Source: Brachyhypopomus gauderio (Eukaryota > Chordata > Actinopteri > Gymnotiformes > Hypopomidae). Taken from it: a DNA stretch of 64,000 nucleotides. Each line of letters starts with the position of its first letter. Position 1 is the stretch's first letter. The stretch is from positions 1,332,001 to 1,396,000 of the forward strand of contig NW_027506879.1 in assembly GCF_052324685.1 (NCBI RefSeq). The letters run 5' to 3'. Below are positions 34,422 through 44,334 of the stretch, piece by piece. The notes beneath the pieces are model-generated. The model worked only from the letters and a program-made list of their open reading frames with translations, did not search any database and was not told where the DNA came from. Position numbers and translations under genes: made by a program.

Positions 34422-37400
34422 TTAACGGCGCTTTTCCTTCCGGTCGGGCTTACGGTCCCGCTCGTTGCGCGACGACCTCTTGCCCGACCTGTTGCCCTCT
34501 GCAGTGCTCCTCTTCCTGTCTGATTTAGACCCTTTGCCCTCGCGCCCGCCGCTCTTCGGCGCCTTGCGAGTGCGGTCTCCACCGCTCTTCTTACGCTCAC
34601 GCGCCACGTCTCTGTGACGGCGCTCGCGGCCGCGTGCGTGACCCTCCCTGTCGCGGCTTGCCGAGCCAGAGCTGGAGGACGAGGACGAGGAGCCCGAGGA
34701 GCTCGAGCGGCTGCTGGAGCCGCTGGAGGAGGAGCTAGAGCCGCTGGAGGAGGAGCTGGAGGAGGAGCTAGAAGAGGAGCTGCTGCTGCTACGGCTACGC
34801 CTGGCCTTGGCCCGGCCGCCGGCCTCTTCCTCCTCCGCCCCCTTCACGGGGGGCGTGGCTTCCGGCGGCTGAGCTCCAGGCTCCTGGCTCAGCTCCTGTG
34901 GCACCGCCTGCTCTTCTGGAGTCTGGTGGCTATGCTGGGGCTCCAGGGCGCCGTCCGGCTGCGCGGCGGTTTGCTGCACCGCAGAGGACGCGGCTGCTTG
35001 TGGTGGGGGCCCTTTGCACTCGGCCGCTTGGGGTTCCTCATGGTTTTCGGGGGTCTGCTGGGACTCCAGGACGACAAGCTGAGGAGCTTCCTTCCCTGCC
35101 TGGTTCTCTTCTTCCCTACTCTCCACACTTTCCTCTTCTACTGCTGCTTCTGCACCCTTCACCTGCTGCTCACCCTGCGCAACCTGGCCCTCCGACTCCA
35201 TCGCTACCACTGCAACCTCCGCCTTCTCCTCCACCTCTTTATCCCCCACTACTGCCATTTCCTCCTCCTCCTCCTCCTCCTCTCCACCCTCAGCCTGCTC
35301 CTTCACCTCCTCCTCCCCCTGCTGCTCCTCCACCACCTCTCTCTCCCTGACCTCTGAGCCCTCATCCTTCTCTTCTACTTCCTCCTCGCCTGCCTCTTCC
35401 TCATCCTCATCCTCCTCCTCCTCCATGTCCACGTCATGTCGGTTACCTGTCAGCCTTACTCTCTGCTTACCCTCTTCTTCATCTTCCTTCTTCTGTTCTT
35501 CAGCCCGGCCGGCGTCCTCTGCTGCCCTGTCGCCTGCCCGCAGGAACTGCCTCCGGGGCCGAGCCTCCATCTTGTTCAAGTGTTCGGCAAAAGCCTGACG
35601 CCTCTCGTCAAGCATGGCTGCAAGGTGCGAACATACAAACTCAGGTGTTAATCAAACTTCTAACACCACCATTTTTGACAGTCAACCACCCAAAACTAAC
35701 GCATGGGCAATAATTAAACCCACAGTTGAACTTGATAGCAACTAACAGATAGCAGAGCACTTACTGTTCATTTTTTTCTGAGACTCTTCCAGGAGTTTCT
35801 GGGTGGCTGAACACATACGACCAGGCAGGTAGAAGATGGGAGGTTTGATCTTGGTACGAATGAACTTTATAATCTTGGCATTGTGTGCATTCCACTCCTC
35901 TTGCTGAAACAGAAATCAAGCCACGTGTTATAAACAAAACTAAACGGATGAACTAATTATGATCACAAAAGTAACATGCCTGTTGAATGAGATGGGATTA
36001 TATCGGAGTAGTGAGGTTGGTGAGGTACGAAGGCTATGAGGAGCTGTGGTGAGGTACGAAGGCTATGAGGAGCTGTGGTGAGGTACGAAGGCTATGAGGA
36101 GCTGCGGTGAGGTACGAAGGCTATGAGGAGCTGCGGTGAGGTACGAAGGCTATGAGGAGCTGTGGTGAGGTACGAAGGCTATGAGGAGCTGTGGTGAGGT
36201 ACGAAGGCTATGAGGAGCTGCGGTGAGGTACGAAGGCTATGAGGAGCTGCGGTGAGGTACGAAGGCTATGAGGAGCTGTGGTGAGGTACGAAGGCTATGA
36301 GGAGCTGTGGTGAGGTACGAAGGCTATGAGGAGCTGCGGTGAGGTACGAAGGCTATGAGGAGCTGCGGTGAGGTACGAAGGCTATGAGGAGCTGTGGTGA
36401 GGTACGAAGGCTATGAGGAGCTGTGGTGAGGTACGAAGGCTATGAGGAGCTGCGGTGAGGTACGAAGGCTATGAGGAGCTGCGGTGAGGTACGAAGGCTA
36501 TGAGGAGCTGTGGTGAGGTACGAAGGCTATGAGGAGCTGTGGTGAGGTACGAAGGCTATGAGGAGCTGTGGTGAGGTACGAAGGCTATGAGGAGCTGTGG
36601 TGATGAACGCACCAGCTGGGCCAGCTCCACTTTATGTTCCAGGAGGCGGAGCTCCGTCTGCTTGGCACGCCGTTCCTCAAAGAGCTCCCGACGCTCACTC
36701 TCCACCTTCTTACGCTCTTGTTCTGCCTGGACCTCCAACTTCTGTTCAATTTCCTGCCGTCTTTTGAGCTGTAACGGACGTTTAGGATAAAAAAACGAAG
36801 TGCTTTTATAGCCTTGGACAGGTGCAGGGATGTCCAGAATTAAAGAACCAGTCACTATAAAGCATTTTATATTTCAGATTTGAAAGCCAAACCTTCTCTG
36901 TGGACACAGTAGACTCCTGCTTAAACTTCTGTAAGGTTCCCATCAACAGGCCAAACATGCGGCGATTCCTAAGGACAGACAAGGAAGGGTATTACATAGA
37001 GCAGCATTACATAGAGCGGCATTACATAGAGTATTATTGTATGTCAGGCAAATATCATGACAAATGTCCAAAGTTTGAAATATTCAGGCAGTTCCTTTAA
37101 TATGTAGTTAAAATACATATTGCAACAGAATCTGCTACCTTTGTTTTCCCTTCTCATCCATGGTCTGATCTTGAATCAGATCTCGACGCGTGCGCTCTTT
37201 GGAGGTAGCCACTACAGATGACTGCAACGCTGGCTACAAGCAGACAATACAGTTGGAATTACACGCCTACTTACAATTACCACAGCTTTAAGAAACAGTT
37301 GTCAGTCACCACCCCAACATTTCTCACCTAACCACATCAGTCCTACAATCCATATACACAGTAAAACATCTCCACATCATCCACATAGCTTTAACTATAA

Positions 37401-39047
37401 TGATATTGGGTGTTTTAATTATGCACCAAGTTTGTATATCCAAGATCGTTTACAGCATATAAAAGTGGCTGCTGAAACGCTAGCCTTGAGGGTTAGACTC
37501 GCGAGCCCCTGACTGTGGGCTTCTGAAATCCTTCTCCACACTTTTAGCAAAACCTGTTCTTTGATAACCTGGCTTACTTTTTTGACATCGTCATCATCCT
37601 CAGCGTCACTGTCATGGCGTGAATCTCTCCGGGCTCTCTGATCCCCCGCCAGCCTGCCAAACATTCCCCGTGAGAAAATGACATCAGACCAGGCAATCAA
37701 TCCACCCAAAATCCTTCAATCAATCCTCCCAAAATCCTTCAATCTTTATTATAAGGTGCATAAGTACCAAATGTGTGGAGGGCACTGTTGCAGATTAATT
37801 CTACACAAACATCACCACTGTAAACCGTCTGAAGACAGCAGCCATCCTGCGTTCATGTACCTTAAGAGTGCTCCTTCAATATCCCTCTGTTTGGCTGGGG
37901 GTCCAGCGCCGCCATCAGAGAGTCCACGCCTACAAACAGAGCATGTTACATTTCACCATTAAACACTGAAGAGTTTACGTTTTACTCTCGTCCTTAATGA
38001 ACAGAAATAATGACGTACCTCAGCAAATTAATTCCTCGCCCTCTACCTCCACCTGGGCCTGTGAGAGACAGACGTCGGGTCTGACCCGGTCTGCAAAAGA
38101 CAAGGGAGACCTTAGAGACACACTGGAGGGACTGACGGCTCTGTGCAACTTGTTACAGTAGCCTCACATAAACAGAATTATAAACTCTCCGTTTCACTAA
38201 ACAAAGTTTAGACTTGTTTTGCAAGAACAAGAACCCGGAAACTCGTGATTTAGCTAGCTAGCACACGGACTAGCAGCCCGCGCTAGAGCACGACGGGCCG
38301 CCGGGTGGTGCAGGTGCGGGGGCCCGTGGTCGGGTGGTGCGGGTGCGAGGCCCGTGGTCGGGTGGTGCGGGTGCGAGGCCCGTGGTCGGGTGGTGCGGGT
38401 GCGAGGCCCGTGGTCGGGTGGTGCGGGTGCGGGGCCCGTGGTCGGGTGGTGCAGGTGCGGGGCCCGTGGTCGGGTGGTGCGGGTGCGAGGCCCGTGGTCG
38501 GGTGGTGCAGGTGCGGGGCCCGTGGTCGGGTGGTGCGGGTGCGTTAATCACCCCGCCGCGCCGTTTTACTCCCTCAACACGCGCCTTTATGTGAGCTAGT
38601 TAGCGCGCGACCTCACGAGACAGGGGAGATAACCGACTACAGCTAACGCAGCTAACGCTGCTAACCAGCTAACGAGCTAACCCAGCTAACGAGCTAACCC
38701 AGCTAACGAGCTAACCCAGCTAACGAGCTAACCCAGCTAACGAGCTAACCCAGCTAACGAGCTAACCCAGCTAACGAGCTAACCCAGCTAACGAGCTAAC
38801 CCAGCTAACGAGCTAACCCAGCTAACCAGCTAACGCAGCTAACGAGCTAACGCAGCTAAGCTAGCGGAAGGCTCTGGCCCGGCCGCAGCGCTGCACGCCC
38901 CCAGCGCCGGTTGATCGGTCGGTCGCGGCCGTACCGTAGCTCGTTGGGGTCCCTGCCGGTCAGTTTTCGTATGTTTTCGTCCACATTCTTCAAACTCTCC
39001 TTCGCCTTTTCCAGCTGGTCCTGCAGCGCTCGCACAGCCACCGCCAT
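34422..39047 (-). CDS. PNN: Pinin (PNN), complete gene of 9 coding exons
   Basis: Coding exons (minus): 38935-39047, 38019-38090, 37861-37929, 37578-37653, 37139-37233, 36893-36968, 36613-36768, 35765-35903 and 34422-35617. Phases fit and sum to 664 codons including the stop (human pinin is about 717 residues). The start [20 protein letters not shown] sits in a clear first exon. The conserved middle includes [56 protein letters not shown] and [19 protein letters not shown]. The last exon encodes a long acidic Glu-rich region, a poly-serine/arginine stretch (about 34660-34800) and a basic end, [21 protein letters not shown] in outline. Pinin acts in nuclear speckles with RNPS1 and SAP18 on exon-junction and splicing complexes, and is also described at desmosomes. 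Minisatellites lie in introns 1 and 7. GEMIN2 lies 654 bp upstream on the same strand. Confidence 0.95.
36023..36602. repeat. 29-bp minisatellite with four-unit higher-order pattern, PNN intron 7
   Basis: Twenty units of 29 bp (GAGGTACGAAGGCTATGAGG plus AGCTGYGGT). The variable Y reads T T C C four times, then T T T T, giving a 116-bp higher-order period. The array ends 10 bp inside the intron from the exon 7 donor at 36612. Confidence 0.95.
38302..38544. repeat. 28-bp GC-rich minisatellite, PNN intron 1
   Basis: About 8-9 units built on GTGGTCGGGTGGTGCGGGTG and CGAGGCCC, with G/A and GGGG variants. Open frames on both strands are by-products of the array. Confidence 0.9.
38640..38870. repeat. 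17-bp AGCTAAC minisatellite, PNN intron 1
   Basis: Repeats of GCTAACGAGCTAACCCA and close variants, about 13 copies. It lies about 65 bp from the exon 1 donor at 38934. Confidence 0.9.
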
Positions 39048-39127
39048 CTTACTGTTCCGGACTCCACGCGCAACTCCACGCGCACTGGGCGGCAACGAGG
39101 CTGAGCTCCGCGAGCCACCGGACTGAC

Positions 39128-39175
39128 AGTTACATTAACCAATGGGCTGCTGCCCTTTATAGGGCGGGACAAACG
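39128..39175 (-). promoter_or_regulatory. PNN: Candidate PNN core promoter
   Basis: On the minus strand a CCCGCCC box is followed by TATAAA at 39156-39161 and an ATTGG motif. This would start transcription about 80-100 bases before the PNN start codon at 39047. Inferred from motif order only. Confidence 0.45.
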
Positions 39176-39282
39176 GGCGCCGCTTCCTACTGGTTTAGGA
39201 AACGAACACACGCTGTGAAACGAACGACACCGAGGCTGGTTCATAATCACCTATAGATCACCTATCTATTGATCTATATTAC

Positions 39283-39284
<2 letters not shown>

Positions 39285-39352
<68 letters not shown>
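39285..39352. repeat. (TA)n microsatellite between PNN and GEMIN2
   Basis: A perfect TA run of about 68 bp in the short spacer between the PNN promoter and the GEMIN2 3' end. Confidence 0.95.
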
Positions 39353-39353
<1 letters not shown>

Positions 39354-39503
39354 GTAATATAGATCAATGCCTACATCTACATGTACTAACAGTGCGCAAA
39401 GCAAAAGATTTTAATACTTCACGAAAAATATATAATGTATTAGGCCCTATATGCATTTGTATATGTAAGTAGGAGTCAAACTGATATATTCTGGTTAAAA
39501 TAT

Positions 39504-39509
39504 TTTATT
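39504..39509 (-). terminator. GEMIN2: Candidate GEMIN2 poly(A) signal
   Basis: AATAAA on the minus strand about 190 bases after the GEMIN2 stop at 39701, before the PNN promoter. Confidence 0.5.
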
Positions 39510-39700
39510 TCCTTTTTTCACTACACATGAATTTTACATCGTTAATTCGTCACAATTATTAAACTTTTCACAGGAGAAAAACAGAAAAAAATTCAAGTGT
39601 CATTAAAGGTGGAGTTCATCAGGGTTGAATATATCACAAGAATCCTTCACCAAAGTGATCAAACTGCACAGGGTGAAAGGTATTTACACGATCTCCTTCT

Positions 39701-42700
39701 TCAATCTTTGTCAGCCAAATCATTTTGATCAAAATACCTTTAAACAAAACATATTTTTATTAATATAATTGCCATTTTATAAAGTACAGGGATGGGGTTA
39801 CATATTTGTGTCAAGTACCTTGCAACTATGCAAATCATCAGGTTAAGTGCTGACAACCTCTCATCATCTTTACTTTCCTGGAAGAGTCCAAAAAAATCAC
39901 CATGTCTGGCTGTCACTCATAAGGAACGATGTATACATGGAAACACATACAAGAAGGAGATGAGAAGGTTAAAGGGGTGTGTGCACCAGGTTACAGGACA
40001 GAATGGGTTAATGTGTGGAGGGTGTACCAGGTTACAGGACAGAATGGGTTCATGTGTGGAGAGTGTACCAGGTTACAGGACAGAATGGGTTCATGTGTGG
40101 AGAGTGTACCAGGTTACAGGACAGAATGGGTTAATGTGTGGAGGGTGTACCAGGTTACAGGACAGAATGGGTTCATGTGTGTGGAGGGTGTACCAGGATA
40201 CAGGACAGAATGGGTTCATGTGTGTGGAGGGTGTGTGCACCAGGTTACAGGACAGAAAGGGTTCATGTGTGGAGGGTGTACCAGGTTACAGGACAGAATG
40301 GGTTCATGTGTGGAGGGTGTACCAGGTTACAGGACAGAATGGGTTCATGTGTGGAGGGTGTACCAGGTTACAGGACAGAATGGGTTCATGTGTGGAGGGT
40401 GTACCAGGATACAGGACAGAATGGGTTCATGTGTGGAGGGTGTGTGCACCAGGTTACAGGACAGAATGGGTTCATGTGTGTGGAGGGTGTACCAGGTTAG
40501 CTCGTACGCCAGCACACCGTCTTGCCAGTTGTCTGATAAGTGAATGTGCTTCAGGTAGGAGAGGTTTCTCCAAACACGCGAGTAACGCATACAGCCATTG
40601 GCCCTGTGGAGGCAGATTTTAAAAATCACCATTCAGCTCCCTGGACACTGAAGTTTAAATGGGAAGATTTACCTGCACTTACCAACTGTGGAACAAAGTC
40701 ATTCTCCTCAAACCAGCTGATCAGGTACTCGAGGACAGCGGATATAGTGGACTACATAAACGAAGCAGAGGTTACTGAACACACACAGTTACTGAACACA
40801 CACAGTTACTGGACACACACAGTTACTGGACACACACAGTTACTGGACACACCTGTCAGTGACATTTCAAGCCCAGTGTAGCTGCTGTTATCAGTTTGTT
40901 TACCTGACTGAGCTTGCTCATGATGCTAAGGAATGGAGGGAAGCCAATCTGACAAAAAAAAATCAGAAGGATTATGAATTCAGAAACAAACCTACTCCAT
41001 ATGTATAGACACTAAAGTGACCCATGGCTAGAAATGATCTGGGATTGTATGAGAGATGGAAGATCAGTTCAGTCAGACCTTCACGTAATCAAGTCCGGGG
41101 TTCTCCGTGTCTCCTTCACTGGATGTAATGTTTAAAAAAACGTTTTCACCCAAGCAAAACTTTCTCCACCCATCTTCATCATCGGGTTTCGGCTACCGAC
41201 AAAGGGGAGACTTTTAAAGGCAGCTCATGTTAGCATTAACAAGAACCCACAGTTACCACCATAACCATTTAATTGTAATTAGATGTACTAGCAGCTACAG
41301 ATGCTATGTGCCAGAGATGAGCACTCGAGTGAGTGATGTTAAAACTCGTCCCTAATGACTCTCGACTCAGACTCGTCCAAAATAACTCGTGAACAACACA
41401 ACATCGTTTTTCGCTAGCGGGAAATCGGAGAGAAGTGTCAAATGTAAACAAACGAGGTTGCCATAACAATGACTGGAGTACCGCACGTGGAGCCTTTGGC
41501 TACAGGGAATTATAGGCTATTAAAATCCTTGGACAAAACCAAAGGACAGCAATGTGTAAAGAATGTGGGAAACAAATGAAAGACACTGGAAAGCCTCAAG
41601 ACCACATCAAACTTCATAAGGCCCCCGAAGCCACAGCCAGGTAGGGTTGTTTAGTTTGTTAAACACTTACAGTTAAAATATAAAACACACACCGATAGCT
41701 TTGTTTAGTTTACATTAGACCAGGGGTGCACAACTTCTTTACACCAAGGCATAATTTCAAATAAACACCTACACCAGAGGGCCACAAATTTCATTTTAAC
41801 AGACCTGTTTACTCACATAAATGTGTAATTCAGTTACATAACAAGCTGTCTGTTCTCACCTCGGAGATCACGGAGTTTGGGGTGTTTTGTTTCATAATGT
41901 GTTGTGCACTCCTGCATTAGACAGTTACCTGTTATTACAGCTAATATATACAATAGTTATTTTCCCATCTCCTGTCCCTAAGCTTATCCTGGTATAGACT
42001 TGAACTCCAGCCTAAAACCTCGTGACTTGGACTTGGTATTTTGTGACTTTTGAACATCTGTGCTCAGTTCACTCTACTGCTCTAGCCCTCCCACGAGCGG
42101 TCTATTCACAACCAGCTACACTGTTGCCACCTAGTGGTGGTGGGAAAACATTTATCTTATCATTCTTTATATGAACTAATCTATCATGACACATTGTTCA
42201 TTTCAGAATTAACTTCAGAAAATGGACTTACCATGGCAACATTGTCATCCAGAAACTGAGCTTTCCAGTGTTGTTGGGTCTTGGTGACACTCTGAAACAG
42301 CACTGACAGGACTAAGCAACTTTCCAAAATAATAAAACAACTGGTAGAATTTATGTGAAAGAGAACAATACATGTTCAACGAGCAATCCTCACATTAAAG
42401 GATGGTATGCTTCATTGAAAATTGGTAACACAAATGACAATATGATAATGCTGCTTATTGTGTTATCGTATGGAACAAACTACTATGAGACCATTAATGA
42501 CCACACATACAGCAGGTAGCCTATCCCCAATATGGTATATTACAGGTAAGCAGAATAGGTACAACTATAAGACTGCACAACTACCTGTCTCACTGCAGAG
42601 AAGTGCAAGACTACCTGTCTCACTGCAGAGAAGTGCAATACTACCTGTCTCACTGCAGAGAAGTGCAAGACTACCTGTCTCACTGCAGAGAAGTGCAAGA

Positions 42701-43867
42701 CTACCTGTCTCACTGCAGAGAAGTGCAAGACTACCTGTCTCACTGCAGAGAAGTGCAAGACTACCTGTCTCACTGCAGAGAAGTGCAAGACTACCTGTCT
42801 CACTGCAGAGAAGCTGCTGACTTCTAGCTGCTGCCGTCTCAGGCTGGGGGAGAAGCCGTGCGGTGCAGCCCGGCACCCTGTGAACTGTGAGAACACGTCG
42901 GGTTACACTAGATCACACAACAGAGCGGCTCCACTGGAGGACTGTGGACTTACAGACACGTTCACACACTGGCCTTTCCTCAGCTTCTTTGGATCGATCT
43001 GTGCTACCACGACATCTGGGCAAAGTGATGCTTCTCGTCTATAATAAAAGAGGGTGAAGGCAGCGTGTTATACAGTAGTGTGTAGTGGTCAACACTCCCT
43101 CACACAGCTCGCCCCAACACTCACACAGGTCACCCCAACACTCCCAACACTCACACAGCTCGCCCCAACACTCCTCACACTCATACAGGTCGCCCCAACA
43201 CTCCTCACACTCCCACAGGTCGCCCCAACACTCCCCACACTCACACAGGTCGCCCCAACACTCCTCACACTCCCACAGGTCGCCCCAACACTCCTCACAC
43301 TCACACAGGTCGCCCCAACACTCCCAACACTCACACAGCTCACCCCAACACTCCCCACACTCATACAGGTCGCCCCAACACTCCCCACACTCACACAGGT
43401 CGCCCCAACACTCCCACAGGTCGCCCCAACACTCCCCACACTCACACAGGTCACCCCAACACTCCTCACACTCACACAGGTCACCCCAACACTCCTCACA
43501 CTCACACAGGTCGCCCCAACACTCCTCACACTCACACAGGTCGCCCCAACACTCCTCACACTCACACAGGTCGCCCCAACACTCACACAGGTCGCCCCAA
43601 CACTCCCCACACTCACACAGGTCGCCCCAACACTCCCACAGGTCGCCCCAACACTCCCCACACTCACACAGGTCGCCCCAACACTCACAGGTCGCCCCAA
43701 CACACACACCTCACCCCCACACACACACACCTCACCCCCCACACTCACTGCACATGTCTCAGATACTCTTGAGGGTTTCGTGGTGGTTCGTTCACGTCGT
43801 ATTGCTCGTCCGCGCTGGGCTCCACAGGCAGCAGCCTGGGCATTAACTCCTCCACGTCCGACTTCAT
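39701..43867 (-). CDS. GEMIN2: Gem-associated protein 2 (GEMIN2), complete gene of 10 coding exons
   Basis: Exons (minus): 43749-43867, 42954-43038, 42795-42884, 42232-42291, 41079-41192, 40904-40948, 40683-40751, 40493-40603, 39819-39877 and 39701-39737. Lengths and phases sum to exactly 263 codons including the stop (human 280 residues). Landmarks: [59 protein letters not shown] in outline, [83 protein letters not shown] and the end [16 protein letters not shown]2 is the SMN-binding core of the SMN complex that holds the Sm pentamer during snRNP assembly. Donors of exon 5 (GTCTGA) and exon 8 (GTACAC) are weak but required by phase and homology. Introns 1, 3 and 8 contain minisatellites touching or nearly touching the splice sites. 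Confidence 0.95.
39975..40492. repeat. 41-bp minisatellite in GEMIN2 intron 8, starting at the exon 8 donor
   Basis: Twelve units of 41-46 bp. Read on the gene strand, each unit contains AACCTGGTRCACC, the same bases that span the exon 8 end (AACCTG) and its donor (GTACACC). Most of the 615-bp intron is the array. Confidence 0.9.
40771..40853. repeat. 17-bp tandem repeat in GEMIN2 intron 6
   Basis: Five copies of GTTACTGRACACACACA, starting 20 bp from the acceptor side of exon 7. Confidence 0.85.
41309..42060 (+). mobile_element. hAT remnant with a BED zinc-finger exon in GEMIN2 intron 4
   Basis: At 41543-41640 the plus strand encodes [14 protein letters not shown] followed by H-x4-H (DHIKLHK) and a GTAGGG donor, the layout of a BED zinc finger at the start of hAT transposases. 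The block begins CAGAGATGAGCACTCGAG at about 41310 and seems to end near AACATCTGTG at 42060, but a matching 8-bp duplication is not seen. No catalytic part remains. A separate hAT end (CAGGGGTGCACAAC) begins at 41721. Confidence 0.5.
42577..42812. repeat. 30-bp array that repeats the GEMIN2 exon 3 / intron 3 boundary
   Basis: Eight copies of a 30-bp unit. On the gene strand each unit is the last 18 bases of exon 3 (TTCTCTGCAGTGAGACAG) followed by the first 12 bases of the intron (GTAGTCTTGCAC). The copy at the high-coordinate end is the authentic exon end. The other seven lie in the intron. All copies keep one frame with no stop. Confidence 0.95.
43096..43735. repeat. 30-bp minisatellite filling GEMIN2 intron 1
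   Basis: About 22 units built on CACAGGTCGCCCCAACACTC plus CTCACACTCA, with shorter 18-bp variants. It occupies nearly the whole intron, ending 13 bp from the exon 1 donor. Open frames in both directions are by-products. Confidence 0.95.
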
Positions 43868-44334
43868 GCCTGGATTGTATGTAAATTATGTGATTAATTC
43901 GTTTTTCTATTACTTCTTTGTACTTTTATTCTCATTCTCTTTGCAATTCAGTTTTCTACTTAATGCCAAAGTCTCTCCATGTATGAACGTAAGCGCTGAC
44001 GTCTAATAGACGCGCCCGTTACTACGGCGCTCATCTTCTTCTCTTGGGCACACAGGCGTGTTGTTGCGATATCGCCCCCTACTGTTCAGAGTGCACCACA
44101 ACAACCCTAACCACACAAGTAACCAATTATATAACATATGTTCCGATATTTAACTCTACCCTATTGTGTCCAATATTAATTTATATTATGCAATAACTTT
44201 TTCTGATTAGTTATTTTCTGTCCCTCCGAAAATAACTTCAGACTGGGACTTTTGATCAGTCATTATCTACTCAGCAATTCTCGCTAGGCAGTGATATCAC
44301 TGGAACTACAGGTTAGGTTAAAGGGTTTTGTATC
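43868..44334. promoter_or_regulatory. GEMIN2 upstream region
   Basis: Unique sequence upstream of the GEMIN2 start. Around 44000-44040 it is CpG-containing (GACGCGCCCGTTACTACGGC), the likeliest GEMIN2 promoter area by position. No specific box is assigned. TTGTATC at 44328-44334 is the left duplication of the foldback element. Confidence 0.3.

Noticed and set aside
34614..35357. Plus-strand open frame of 247 codons
   Set aside because: Antisense shadow of the serine/arginine and glutamate-rich last exon of PNN.
43039..43884. Long open frames on both strands in GEMIN2 intron 1
   Set aside because: Entirely within the 30-bp intronic array. The frame bordering exon 1 is not needed, because exon 1 to exon 2 splicing fits phase and homology.
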